NCBI GenBank assembly: GCA_024349245.1
Contig: JALDNG010000420.1
Span: 212,154-276,153 of the forward strand
Reading direction: 5' to 3'
DNA: 64,000 nt
Source of the DNA: Neodontobutis hainanensis
Taxonomy: Eukaryota > Chordata > Actinopteri > Gobiiformes > Odontobutidae
The translations under genes and the position numbers were made by a program. This document shows, piece after piece, positions 1-12,266 of the stretch (its first letter is position 1; each line of letters opens with the position of its first letter). The notes under the pieces were generated by a model. That model ran no database searches. It was not told where the DNA came from and saw only the letters and a list, made by a program, of their open reading frames with translations.

Positions 1-2080
1 GAAAGATATTATTTTTTGTTAATGTCATGGTTTGAATTTTTTCAAGAGCACCTTGGTACCTCCATAAACCAGTTTTGAACTCGATTGAAAAAATATTTTA
101 CATAAAAATATTTTTTACGCTAAATGCTACAAAAATTATCAATTTTGTGTTTTCTAAGCAATAATAATGGTAATTAATTTGAATATCTGTAATCATTTTT
201 CTCATTTGTAATATCTACTTAATATTGATAAATATTAAGTTATTTCAATATTTAGGAATGTATTTTGATAAAATAATTTATTTAAAAGTTAACCAAATTT
301 GAATGGAAAAAGAAATAAATTTAAATGTTATTTTTTATTGATATTTAAAATTAATATAAACTCCTATTTAATTGAGATCAGAGCATTTAATGAATAATCA
401 AATATCAAACATAGTTTTGATTTAAAAATCTCAAAATTTAAAAAAAATCACGGAAAAATTTTTAATTTATGATTAATTTAAAACAAACGAAATATTTTCA
501 CTATTTGAGATCAAATTCATTGTTTATAAATATCGCACAAGCGCGTCTTTGCTTGTTAATTTAACTATGGTTAAAATAAAATACAACTATATAACACAAT
601 GTAAATGATAAATTCTTATTTTAACATAACACGTTTTTGGTTTGATCATACAATAAATTATAATTTTAAATATGAAATTAAATAAATTGGCTGAAAATTC
701 ACACACTTGATTTGAAAAATTAAACATAAAATTATTTAAACGACGAATTCCTAATTCAAATTTTTATCATTCAAAAACTTATAAATTTTTTTAATTTCCT
801 CTTATCTTACATAGAAATTGTAGAATTACACAATTGGTTACTTTAAATATATCCTTTACCCATATACTATTACAACGATAACTTTATTTTCTATTCTTTT
901 TTATAAAACAGTTTTTAAAGTTGTATTTAACGAGAAAAATATTAAGGTATGTTTATAAGCCCATAAATTGATATTTTAAAGCAAATTTCTAAGATGTAAA
1001 ACTTATAATTACGCTGAATCAATATACAATGCTCAACAAGCTTATGTTGGTAATATCAATATTTTACGTTTTTTTGAAATATAATGACATCATTTGATTC
1101 ATAAAAATAACCATATTGATTTAAAAATATATTTTTTCACAAAAAGAGACCACGGATTGATGAAAGCATACCAATGTTTATTAAGAGTTCACGGATATAA
1201 TTCAAAAGACATTTATTGAGTTTTTCAGTTATTTATTCAATTATCAAATACAAATTAGTGTATTTTTTGATGAATAAGGAATCTAAAAATTTAATAAAAG
1301 TAATATTCAAATTTAAATACTTTCCATTGGTGTGTTTGAAACGTAGAATAAAAGAGTTTTTATATTAATACTCATTACAAATCTCTCGGTATGATAATTT
1401 TTTGAATCTTAACAAACTAAATATATTCTTTCAGAAAAAGTTGATTATATTTGATTTCATAAAAATTTGGGAAAACAGAATTTAAATTCAATCAATGCGT
1501 TGAATTAGTTGACAAAATAAATGACCAAATTACTAAGGTCATTTTATAATATTCAAACTTCTTGAAGGGAAAAATTCGCCTTTTGAGATTTATTAAATAA
1601 TATTATGTTTAAATCTTAATCAAAATATTTTCTTTCAAATAGTGACAATGTACTTTTATAAAATACTTAATTAAACTCTGTATCGTAGGCTATGTTTGAA
1701 GTTGTCTGAAAAAATATAATTATACTGATTTTAAATAGCCAAAGTCAAAATTAGTCTTTAGGTTTAATTTAATTAAAAAAAACAATATTTAGAGATTAAC
1801 AAACATTCATTCATAAGAGACAATACAGCCTTACTTTACTGGAAATAAATTTAACCATTAACAGGAAATTATTTTTCTTATGGAAAAATTCTCATCAGTA
1901 AAGAAAAGTAATAATGATGAATAGTCCCTTTGGTGATTTCTAGAACAGATTATATCTAAAAATTGGAGTTCGAACGGTTAGATTAAAAGATAATTCAATA
2001 AATAAAATCTCTAAATCTAAATTAAAAAACCTTTAACATATAGCTAGTGTTAGAATATTCAACTCAAAAAAACCCACAAG
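1..2080. other. AT-rich spacer, no gene seen
   Basis: Very AT-rich sequence full of homopolymer runs and stop codons in all frames. I see no exon-like block, even when allowing for the 20-30 base introns used elsewhere in the window, and no RNA gene. Confidence 0.6.
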
Positions 2081-2600
2081 CACCTCAAAAAACTCTGAAT
2101 TAAAGTAGATATAGACTTTGTAGTGTACGATTTTCCACTTTTGAGAACGTTTTATTCAAGTCGAATGAGTATTGTGAAGAGCCCCTCATGTAATTGCTCA
2201 CTATTAAAAGACTAAGTTTTTTACAAACATTTAAAAAAAAGAATCTCTTCTAAAAATCTTTTTTTCGTTGTTAAGGTGAAAATGGACAAACATCATTTCA
2301 TGATCGTCACTACAGGAAGTTTGTCATCATAATCTAATATTTAAACGTTTTTATGAATGATAGTTTTAAATATAATTTCAGTGTTTATTTTCATGGTTTG
2401 AAAATTTGTCAAATATCTTCATTTGAGAAAAGAAACATTTTTTGACAATTAATGTATTTTTATTTCATTACATATCCATCATATTTTATTTAAAACTTTT
2501 AAAATTTAAAATAATTTCGTTTTTTCGCATAATGCTTCAATAAATGATAATATTTAAATTTTGTGATATTTTATTCATCGATTTAAAAACAAAAAATAGT
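2081..2600. other. Slightly less AT-rich spacer, unassigned
   Basis: From about 2,120 to 2,215 one plus frame stays open for roughly thirty codons with mixed amino-acid content, then meets a stop. No family motif is visible and no clear splice pair extends it. It may be outlying debris of the gag-like relic that follows. Confidence 0.3.
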
Positions 2601-2960
2601 CATATATTAATTCCCAAGGAACCAATGTAGAATAGGTTAGATCGCCTTAAAGAAACGTTGAAACTTTGAGTTTTTTTGTTTGTGCGAGTTCCATACTTCA
2701 AGAAAGCAGATGCTTAAATCTGGACCAGAATATCGAACAAGGGTACAACGAAGAATGGTAAAACCTGGTAAGCAGAGCTTCACAGATGACCTAAGATCAA
2801 CGAAAACTTAATTCTAAAGACTTCAGGATAGATTTGAACAACACTGAACAAAATTTTTCGAATATATCAATTATAATTTTGCCAGTCAAATCATAAATTT
2901 AGATACTTAATCAAACTAACCTTGTTCATCCGGACAACCTCTCTTGTGCCTTTCAATAAT
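2600..2960 (+). pseudogene. gag-like retrotransposon scrap
   Basis: A less AT-rich island. Codons 2,695-2,808 are open and end at TAA 2,809-2,811. They encode a basic, hydrophilic segment including QRRMVKPGKQSFTDDLR. This resembles the capsid region of Ty3/gypsy Gag, where a basic stretch with 'KPGE/Q' is followed by a hydrophobic residue and 'DDLR'. Neighbouring blocks are open in other plus frames, as expected of a frameshifted relic. No pol motifs, start codon or LTRs were found beside it, so this is probably an isolated fragment. The assignment rests on one short motif and could be wrong; a chance open frame or an exon of an unknown gene are the alternatives. Confidence 0.35.
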
Positions 2961-5514
2961 TAATAAGAGATTTGGCGAAAATATTAAACAGTGTTTTAAA
3001 CTTAGGAATGAAAAAAAAGTAAGTTATTTTATTTTGAATTTTGTTTCCAATTCTTAACTCTTTCACCATGCTGCTCATATTTGTAACTAGAGTTTACTTA
3101 TTTACGAGCTATAACATAATTAAAATATTTTATAATGTTTAAAAAAAGTTTCTTCATTGTCACTATCACTCTTAAACTGGGTTCATTTTTTCAATCATAA
3201 ACAAAAGCTATAAGATAAAACGACTCAAATATCAATGATTAATATGTCAGACAGTCATTAGCGACTTATGCGTGTACTTATTTTGACCAGAATTCACATG
3301 ATGGCTGTGATCATGCGCATAACTTACACAAATTATTTATTAACATGTAAAAATTCAAAAATAAATCCTGGTTTAAATTTTTATTAGATTTACCAAACCG
3401 TGTTATCGATATGAAGCAGTATCGTGGTGATATAAATTTTTCATATTCAATATCTATAAGCATTTATGCGAAATTTTAAATATGTTTCATTTATGTTTAA
3501 AGAAGTTATTATTTATTTTTCGGGTTTAGTTTTTGGTTGACAATGATAATATCGATTTCGTTTTATCTAAGATTATTTTGAAATCTCTTTTCAAATACCA
3601 CGTATCCTTAAATGAAGTATTGTTGAGTCATCATTTTAACAAATAAGTATTTTAGAAAACGCTAATAAAGATATTTTATGAATATTGATTTTAAAATTTT
3701 TTTGCAAGTTTCCTTATTTTTTGTTAGATTCCAGGATTAAGTGAAAATTATCCATCTTTTAAAAAATTTTAAATCAGACAGATATCCTGATGATTATTCC
3801 TAGATAAATACTCAAAATATATGCGTTTTAAATTCATAAGATTGTGAATCATATTCATTGATTATTAGCATGAAAACCTATTTTTAATATTTTTAATTTA
3901 TTGAATAAAAAACATTATGGAAAATAATTTAAGTTCAAAGAAAATATCCAAAAATAAATTAAAGAAGCCTAAAATTTAGAAATAATCAAAATATGGGTGA
4001 TATGATTTTTAAAGGTTACGGAGATAATTTATTTTAATAAACGAACAATATATATATCTTGATTTATTTTTACCCACATGAAAAAATAAAACGATTTTGA
4101 TTTTCTTGTTTAACGAAGAATATTGAAGAACATTTAAAAATTTATCATATTTCTTGTTTGAGAATAAAAATTAATTAGTTTTTAATGATAAATTTCAATT
4201 TTTATAGAGTGAAAAACTAAATAAAATTCTCAAATGTATATGAAAATACATCCTAAAATCGAATGATTTTAAAATTAGTTAATTAACATAAATTTCTGAT
4301 TTATTAGATATTCAAATCACATTTTTAAATTTCTAATATATCTATCAGAAAGCTATATCAAGATAACAGCTTTTAATGTTTTAAAAAAATATTTTTATAT
4401 TTGTATATTGAAATTTAAGATATATCAATCAAAAATGACCATTAAGTAAAAAACTAGAATTCTGCTTTAAAATTTAATATCTGTAAAACCGAAATCCAAT
4501 TATAAAGATAACTCACATAACTCTTTAAAATCTTAATTGTGTCTTATATTTATTGTTATAAGCGTGAAAAATTATCTAATAATCAGTTTTTTTCTTCTTT
4601 TTGATGGTTCTACAAGGACGTGTATAAATTGAAAAATTATTGTGTTGCTACCTGTATAAAGGCTAATAATTTTTTTTAATCTTAAAATAATACCAATATT
4701 AGGGATTTTTACACTGATTCTCAATCACCTTTCCAACAAAAAATATTTTTGATACTTTAACAAAAATTTGCTAATTCTACAAATGAAAAAATTGATTGTC
4801 ACATTTTAATATAAGAAATACTATTGAGTTTTAATCATTAAAAATTACATAAAATCATAATATTAAATTGTGTTCTGACATTTTAATTCATAATAACGTC
4901 TCACACATTATTTTATGGATTAAATATAGAAATTTTATATATTCATGATATTAGATTCATTTATCAACAATTAAACAATTTTAACAATAAAAATAACATC
5001 GGGTTTTATGGTAAGCGTTGATTAAAAAATAAATTCATCAAAAATCCTCTCCAGTCTTTTGTTCAAAATGTAAATTTTAAATTATTTGTTAAGATTAAAA
5101 AAATGCAAAAATTTATTTGTTAATACAAATTATTGGAGTGTTTATGTAGATCTGATCATTTGAAACATAATAATATCAGATTAATTACATAAAATTGATA
5201 CTTATTTTTGTTTGTCATAAAATAATTTGAACGTCTGTGAAGGTTTAAAATTTTTAACATATATTAATGTTTACAAATTTATTTTAGGATAAATAAAAAA
5301 ATTATTCTGTTTTTTGTTTCAAAATCTAAATTTAACAAGGATAATAAAATTTCCAAAAAGTCTTATTCGATGCTTCTCAGTTTATATTCTATGACCCTGT
5401 TTATTTATGAAACAATAAATACAAAGGTAAAATAATAATTTAGCATTTTTTGAATAAGTTAGAGAAATTATTTTAAATTCAAAATTTATTTATTAACTTA
5501 GATATAAAATTTAG
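2961..5514. other. AT-rich spacer, no gene seen
   Basis: Mostly AT-rich with stops in every frame. A short stretch around 3,240-3,330 is less AT-rich but shows no recognisable motif. From 5,390 to 5,425 a short ATG-led open stretch ends at a possible GTAAAA donor. It could be an upstream exon for the block at 5,515, but the implied intron would be much longer than the others here. Confidence 0.4.
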
Positions 5515-5778
5515 ATATATGTTCATTTGTCACTGATAAAGTTTTATCGATGCCCATGCGTATTCGATGATATGAAAAGTCAAGAAGATTTCATTTATGA
5601 TATGAATATTAGGATAGATGAGACGACTAAAAGCATTTTTGGAATAAAGATTTATATGTCAACATTACTTAATAGCCAAAAAATATACCATATGAATATG
5701 TTTGGGGTGTTTTCTGGTAAAGTATGTCAATGTTTCATGCAATTTTTACAGTCTGAAACAAAAATAATCAAAAAATAA
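5515..5778 (+). CDS. Unidentified protein, C-terminal exon(s)
   Basis: I do not recognise this protein. The block begins after an acceptor-like TTTAG (ends 5,514), is open in one frame and stops at TAA 5,776-5,778. Its composition looks coding (FYRCPCVFDDMKSQEDF near the start, IRIDETTKSIFG in the middle). A strong donor-like GTATGT at 5,722 and TTTTACAG ending at 5,751 bracket a possible 30-base intron. Because 30 is a multiple of three, the spliced and unspliced forms end in the same residues (SETKIIKK). AATAAA-like motifs overlap and follow the stop, which favours a gene end here over an early exon of the EGF gene downstream. No signal peptide or membrane segment is seen. The 5' part of the gene was not found. 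Confidence 0.35.
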   Translation: MYVHLSLIKFYRCPCVFDDMKSQEDFIYDMNIRIDETTKSIFGIKIYMSTLLNSQKIYHMNMFGVFSGKVCQCFMQFLQSETKIIKK

Positions 5779-6326
5779 ATATCTAAAAACTATTGAATAA
5801 AAGCCTTTAATATTATTATTTTAATTGTAATTATAAATCAATTATGTTTATACTGCATGACCATACCTCGAGAATTCTTTATATATCTGTCATAATCTAA
5901 AATTGTAGTTTCCATGTATGAAAAAGTTAATATCAATTTATCTTTAAAAAATTAATATTCTTATCTCAAGATGGTTTGATAAATTCAAGACTATTTTATC
6001 ATTTATAGATTTAAGTTAAATTAAATTAAACATATGTTTCAGAAAATATTTGTTTTGTTATATTTTCAAAATTATTTTAACATTTTTGAAATAAATCTTT
6101 TTTGAACAGTAATTTGTAATATTTTCCGATGAGAGACCAAAATATGTAATATCAGCTTATATAATTTTAATTGATTTTCACGAAATAAAATATTTAATAT
6201 TCTGCCTTATTATTTATTTAAATGTAAAATATATTCAGAGGGAACTAGAGATAACTCACATATATCATAGTAACTTACAAAAGTATATTTTAATCTGTGT
6301 TCCTTCTCGGATAATTTTAACCAAAG
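5779..6326. other. AT-rich spacer; may hold 5' exons of the EGF gene
   Basis: The EGF-repeat gene lacks an obvious signal-peptide exon, and its start should lie here. Candidate ATGs and acceptor-like AGs are present around 5,845, 6,129 and 6,230-6,326. I could not connect them to the first confident exon with a consistent frame. Confidence 0.35.
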
Positions 6327-7679
6327 ATTCTTTGTGGATGTCTTACAAATACAAACAAAAATCGATGTACGGCTGATGTATTTTTTAAAATTTTAACAAA
6401 TTGATACTATTCAGTGGAAAATTTTAAGAATGAAGTTCTGACAATATATATCAAAATACTCAATCTTGGCCTTGAAACTGAATTGACCGATTTCATCCAG
6501 GAAACAACTTCGAGCACAGTATCAGAGATTTTTTCTGATAATTTTTGCATGTTGAGCAAATCAGCAATATTTCTCACAAATCAAAAAATTGGTGGTGATT
6601 TTATTATTACTATTAAGAATATTGATCAAGTAAATATATATTCACAATTTTAGTATTCCTATTTTGCTTATTTACTTATTAACATTACTTTTATAAACAA
6701 ATGCATAAGATTTAAATTTAAGGATCAAATTAAAATAAATATGATGGAAATTCCTGATTATGTTGAAAAGGTTTATCAAAATTTTCAAAAACCTCATTTC
6801 ACATTTAGATCGATTATTCAGTAATCATTGGAAATAATTAAAAGCCATCATAATAAAATGCACATAAGAAATAATCTTCGAACTAAAAGTATTTTTAAAT
6901 AAATTTTGTAAAATAAATTTGAAAAATTCTTGATTGTTGTGTAATCGTAGATAAATGCAAAAGAGATACCTGTAAAAACAATGGAACTTGCGAGTTTTAC
7001 TCTGATAAAAGCAATGTTAGTTTTTTAATCTATCAGGAAAATGAAGATATTATTTGCAAATGTCCTGATTATTACTATGGAATACGTTGTGAATATGAAA
7101 GGAAATGCAAAAAGTGTGCCAGAGGAAAATGTAACAAGAATTTCACATGTGATAAATGTATTTCTGGTTGGAGTGGATCTGAATGTGAAATAAAAACATG
7201 CGAATTCTTTAGTCTTTGTGCAAATGGTGGTATTCGATTTGATTATTATTTTTAGCGACATGTTTAATTGCAAATAAAACCCGCATGTGTTTGTGTTTGG
7301 AGGGGTTCACAGGAATTTATTGTCAAAAAAATAAATCAGATAGTTTACCAACATTTCCAAAAGTATTTTAAAAAAATATATTTTTACAAAGAATACATCA
7401 AATATTCATGATGCGATTGATGAAAATAATAAATATAATTTGACAAACGAATCTGACAAAATTTATGTATAACATTAATGTGTTAAGGTTAAACAAGAAG
7501 AAAAATATATGAATATAAACGTTCTGTTCACCCTCAAGATATTCTTAATTGCATTTATCGTTTCATCCATATGGTTTATTATATTTTTTATGGCTAAATT
7601 TCAGTATTATATCAAAGTTAAATACGAATCCTTTGATGAAATTTGTAAAAAAATTTTATCACATCCATTACAAATATAA
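6327..7679 (+). CDS. EGF-repeat single-pass membrane protein (5' end uncertain)
   Basis: Exons read in one continuous frame: 6,415-6,629, 6,654-6,820, 6,845-6,888, 6,951-7,229, 7,256-7,362, 7,392-7,466 and 7,488-7,679 (TAA). Introns are 24, 24, 62, 26, 29 and 21 bases. Together they encode 358 residues. A 40-base exon at 6,327-6,366, joined by a 48-base intron, is a weaker N-terminal extension. About 145 residues of unrecognised ectodomain come first. Next is EGF 1 (CKRDTCKNNGTC ... CKCPDYYYGIRC), then a short six-cysteine module (CKKCARGKC ... ISGWSGSEC), then EGF 3 (CEFFSLCANGATC ... CLCLEGFTGIYC). The 26-base intron 7,230-7,255 lies inside EGF 3, and removing it restores the canonical CxNGATC spacing. 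A hydrophobic helix (FLIAFIVSSIWFIIFFM) and a short basic tail of about 33 residues end the protein. A type I cell-surface protein for adhesion or signalling is likely. The YYGxxC ... GWSGxxC pattern recalls Notch-ligand DSL domains, but tandem EGF repeats explain it as well. No signal peptide was found. Confidence 0.72.
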
Positions 7680-10600
7680 AATCGTTCAATGATTTTATGG
7701 AAATTATTGACTATTTTTCAAAAAATTCCATATTTAATTCTTTTGATGAAGTTATTAAGTTGATTTTTGAAGAAATACATTTATCAAATTGACGGCTTAA
7801 AATACAAAAGATAAAAAAAATGAAATTAATTTTAAAATGAACACAAAATTATAAAATCTAATCTAATATGATATTTATCGTTGACATTTAAACAGTTAAG
7901 GTGAGTATTTTAATGAAGTCAAAAAAATGAAACTAGGTTTCAAATCATGGATCAAAGTATTATAATAGAATCTCTATGTTTATATATTTGTCTTAATATT
8001 AATTAAATATTTTAAATCATCAATAAGAAATAACTAAATCACAGAAAAATTTCAGGTAAATGACATAAAATTAAATTTTTATTAACACGATAAAAATTTC
8101 ATGTAATATTAATTCAAAAGTAATTTAATTCAGTAGAGAGTTAACATTATTCAATTTTTTCATTTCATACCTTCAGCTTAGTAGATGAGTAAAATATGAT
8201 GTCTGACATATCATCTTAAGAGTGAACTATGACTGAAATAAGCAAGTATTAACAATATATATGTCAGATAAAACCATGAAACGTGAAAAAACTTAAAATA
8301 GATAGGATCTTCGACAAATTATTAACAGTTAATTTACTTAATTTATGTAAAAAATTTTAAGATAACTATTAATTAATGGTCATAATTGAGAGTCACTTGA
8401 TGAAATAGTTGCATAAATATAAAAAATATAACACTTTTCATTTTTAAACTAAAAATATTTCCTCACGATTTATCGAAAGATGATTTGAAAATATTAGAAA
8501 ATGTTTTATTTTGTTTTAAAATTTTAATTTCATCGAAAGTTTCTGATGCTCACCATAATTAACATCCTATTTCTAAGATATTTTGAGTTTTCCAATGGCA
8601 CGAAATGTTAAATTTGAAAACAAATTTTTAAAAATGTTTTATTTTTCAAAGTAGTTTAAATATTTTTTGAAAATTAGAATGCGTATTAGAGGAATTATTT
8701 TTAAATAAAATCTATTTACAAAAAAATGATTTAGTTATTTTCTAAGAAAGTATCCTTTCGATGCAAATTTTTTGAAGGATTATTCAAAATATGAAAGTTC
8801 ATGTTACTTCGGCGAAAATATTTACAATATGAATATTAAATGATAAAAATACGTTTACCAATATAATTTGAATAATAATGAAGTTTATTGTTTTTTTTCC
8901 AATTTATACTCCAATTTTGTTTTATATTTTTGATTACTCTTAAAAAATTTAGATTTTAAAAATTGAAAACATGGTCAATTAATGAAATCTAACTAATGAA
9001 AATTCTCTTTAAATATTTTTTCGAATTATAAGAATAATATGCAACTTTTATGAAATTCGAACATGATAGAAAACAAAACAACAATTTTATTCTTATCGTC
9101 AAATTTCACGTTTAATTTATCCATAACTAAGATGAGTTATTTTTAAAATTTTTTTGATTAAAATTCATAATGAATAACTATTTTGGAAAATATAAAAAAG
9201 ATTCTAAGTGTAAATGGAAGATTATTTTTAATATCCTATCTCTAGCTTATTGATATAGTGCAAAAACATAAATTAATCATTTAAACTTATTTTTTGTTGA
9301 GTAATCATTTGTATACAAATGTAAGTAATATTTTTGAATCCCTATTTTAAATATAAAGATATTTATTTTCTTATCCTTAAGTATAATTATGTTTTGAATT
9401 ATACATTTTTTTGATACATGAACTAGTTTATCCACAAATCTAAAAATATAAATTTATTTTTAACTATACAAAGTATTATACTCAAGTTTTAAAGAGAATA
9501 GTTGTCGAACAGTTATACTTTGAACGAAATTCACAGGATTAGTAATAATTTACAAATAGAATATTGTCCATAACGTAGACTACTTTTTCATAAGTAGAAA
9601 TAAGGATTTCATTGTAAAAACTAATTTTAATTCATATGATTTATTTTAAAATAATACAATTTTTTTCAATTTTACTCATTTGTTTAAATATATCAAGAAT
9701 TTTAAACACAAGAATTATATCAAATTTAATGAAAATATTATACTTTCCAAAAACATCTTTATATTTTTACTAGTTCAATCAAAATTAATAAAACAATCAT
9801 AAAGAAAAGTTGTTATTCTGTATATTACTATTATATGTTAGTCTACAGTTTTTATACCCAATTTTTTTAATTTTTTTGCTAAATCGAAAAATCAGATGGA
9901 TATTCGTCATGTGATTTTGCAAATTTCTAAGATATTTAGGTTTACAACGAAAACTGCATCTTTAGTGCCATAAATTAATACAATTCAAATTGATTAAAAA
10001 TTAAAATGATTCATCAAACGAATAAATATAAACGTGTTAAAATTAATAAAAAATTATATTTTTTTAATTTTCTTAAAATGTAATGTATTTAATCGATTTA
10101 ATATTTTTCAAGTTATACCAAACAAATATTAAATTAAAAGCATATGTTTAAATTTTTAAACAAATTTTAAATAAAATTTTGTATGAGAAGGTATGTAAAA
10201 ACATTCCTTTATTGAAATAAATAATATCATTATATTTTCAAAGTGATATGAATCATATCTTGTTTACTTGAAGATAAGCATTTTAACATTAAAAGTGTTT
10301 TATGAGTTTAATTATTTTTGATATTTCATTTGAAGTATACAAGATAAAAAATCAAACAGATTTTGAATAATTATATTTTTGAAGATATATATCATTTAAA
10401 GCGGTAAATATATCTTATCATTCATTTTATTAATAAATAAATATTCATAAATTCTTTTTATCATTTGAATCGATTAAAATAATTTAATTTTACATTAGGT
10501 TTCTTGATGTCGTAAAAAATAAGGTTTATTTTAAGCAGGTTGAATTAAGCTAATAGATATATTGCGTCCAAGTGTTTTAATTTAAAAATCAAATTCAACA

Positions 10601-12124
10601 TATACTTTTAGATAATAAACTATAAGATAAATAAATTTTATTCCCAACTCCTCTCTTGTATAATTCCTTTTACGATATATAAAATTATGTTTATCTATGA
10701 AGTCTTGAAATCCTTTCTTTTTTAAAAAAATCATACTTTCGGCAGTGTATCAGAATCATAAGTAGTTATTTAACTTACAAGAATCAATTTGAGAGCATAA
10801 TTAAAAAATAATTGTGAAATCGGAGAGTTTTCACCGTCTACGTTGAATTATGACATTCAATCTTAAATTTGTAAAATAGATTATATAACAATAAATAACA
10901 TTCGTTTGATTACAAATTATTTTTATCACAATCAAAAAGATCTGTAAATAAGAATACAATTAATTTTTAGCTTTTCTTGTATTTGATCTATGTTTAAAAT
11001 ACTTATTTTATTAAAATTACAATTTACTTAACAAATTATTTTAGATGTAACTTCTTGACGAAATGATATCAGAAAAGAAGTTTTTTTAAATTTCAAATGA
11101 TATTGATAACAAAATATTTTATTTGTACCTTTTAAAAGACAATGACAAGTATATATTTAATCTTCAAAATAAAATAAATATAATTATAAATATAGTTTTC
11201 AATAAATATCTATGTTAAAATTATTCAGTTTTGTATATCTGAGATTTTAACATATTTTGAAATATTTTATCATGAATTTTATGTTTAACACAAATTTTAT
11301 TAAGTTTTTAAAAATATTTTATCTAATTTCAGAATAAAAAATAAAATTAATAACATCAAGCATTTGTAAAGATAAAGTATAAATCTCAAATAGAATTCAT
11401 AAGGTATTTTCTTCAATTTTAAAAAATATTAAAATAAAATGTGTAAATTCGCATTGATGTACAGTGCTAAAACTATAACATAAATACGATAACACATTAA
11501 AATAGATAAAATATAACAACATTACGGATTAAGTAATTTCTACGATATGTTAAATTTTTTTTATTTTCTCATTCTGCAAAGAGTAAAAAATGAACAAATG
11601 ATACTTTTTCCCTATTAACATTAATTAAAATATTCTGTCTGTCAAAATAATCTTTTTATAATGAGAAAAAAAAGAATCATAATTGATTTTTTTACTAGAT
11701 ATACGTAAATCTGGATTTTCTATGTTTCTCGATAATGTATTTAAAATTATATACTCTGCAATTTATTTTGAGTAATTTTGACTTTTATATGTGATATTCA
11801 CTTGACATAGGATTTAAGTTTGGTATAAAAAAATAATATTTAACATGTAATAAATTTATGTTTAAAGTTTTTAATAAGTAAAATTAACAAAAAATTTGTC
11901 GCCGAGTATTCAATAAAAATCATTTTACGGTTAAATGATTCTAAGAATCTGATAATTTTATGATAAATACTTTCAAGTTTCTGAACATGAAAGTTTGAAT
12001 AAAATCTAATTATTATTCAAACATAAAATAGTTACTTAAAGATTATGTTTTTGTTTTTAAAATTAACTATGATAAAGTGTTATCCATAAAAATGTTTCCC
12101 ATCAGATCAATGTGAAATATAGTC
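7680..12124. other. AT-rich gene desert
   Basis: The first 110 bases stay open in a second frame (see findings). Beyond that I see only AT-rich sequence with dense stops in all six frames and no structured RNA. Confidence 0.55.
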
Positions 12125-12266
12125 ATGGAGGATTTCGTGAACGACAAATTTTTTGAAAATTCATAAACAGAATTTCGTCTCACAAAATTATGTCAAGAAA
12201 TCACTCTCGAGAAAAGTAAACGAAAAATATGAGACATTATTGTCAAAAAATAAGTTTTCTTTTTAG
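12125..12266 (+). CDS. Weak candidate two-exon microgene
   Basis: ATG at 12,125 gives four codons, then a GT at 12,137 and an AG at 12,169-12,170 bracket a possible 34-base intron. The second exon (12,171-12,266) is open to TAG and encodes a lysine- and serine-rich stretch (SQNYVKKSLSRKVNEKYETL). The predicted product is only 35 residues. The composition looks coding against its AT-rich surroundings, but no family, signal peptide or membrane segment is recognisable. A chance open frame is the main alternative. Confidence 0.18.

Noticed and set aside
7025..7273. Minus-strand open frame of 82 codons inside the EGF gene
   Set aside because: Antisense to the cysteine-rich EGF exons, which have far stronger family evidence.
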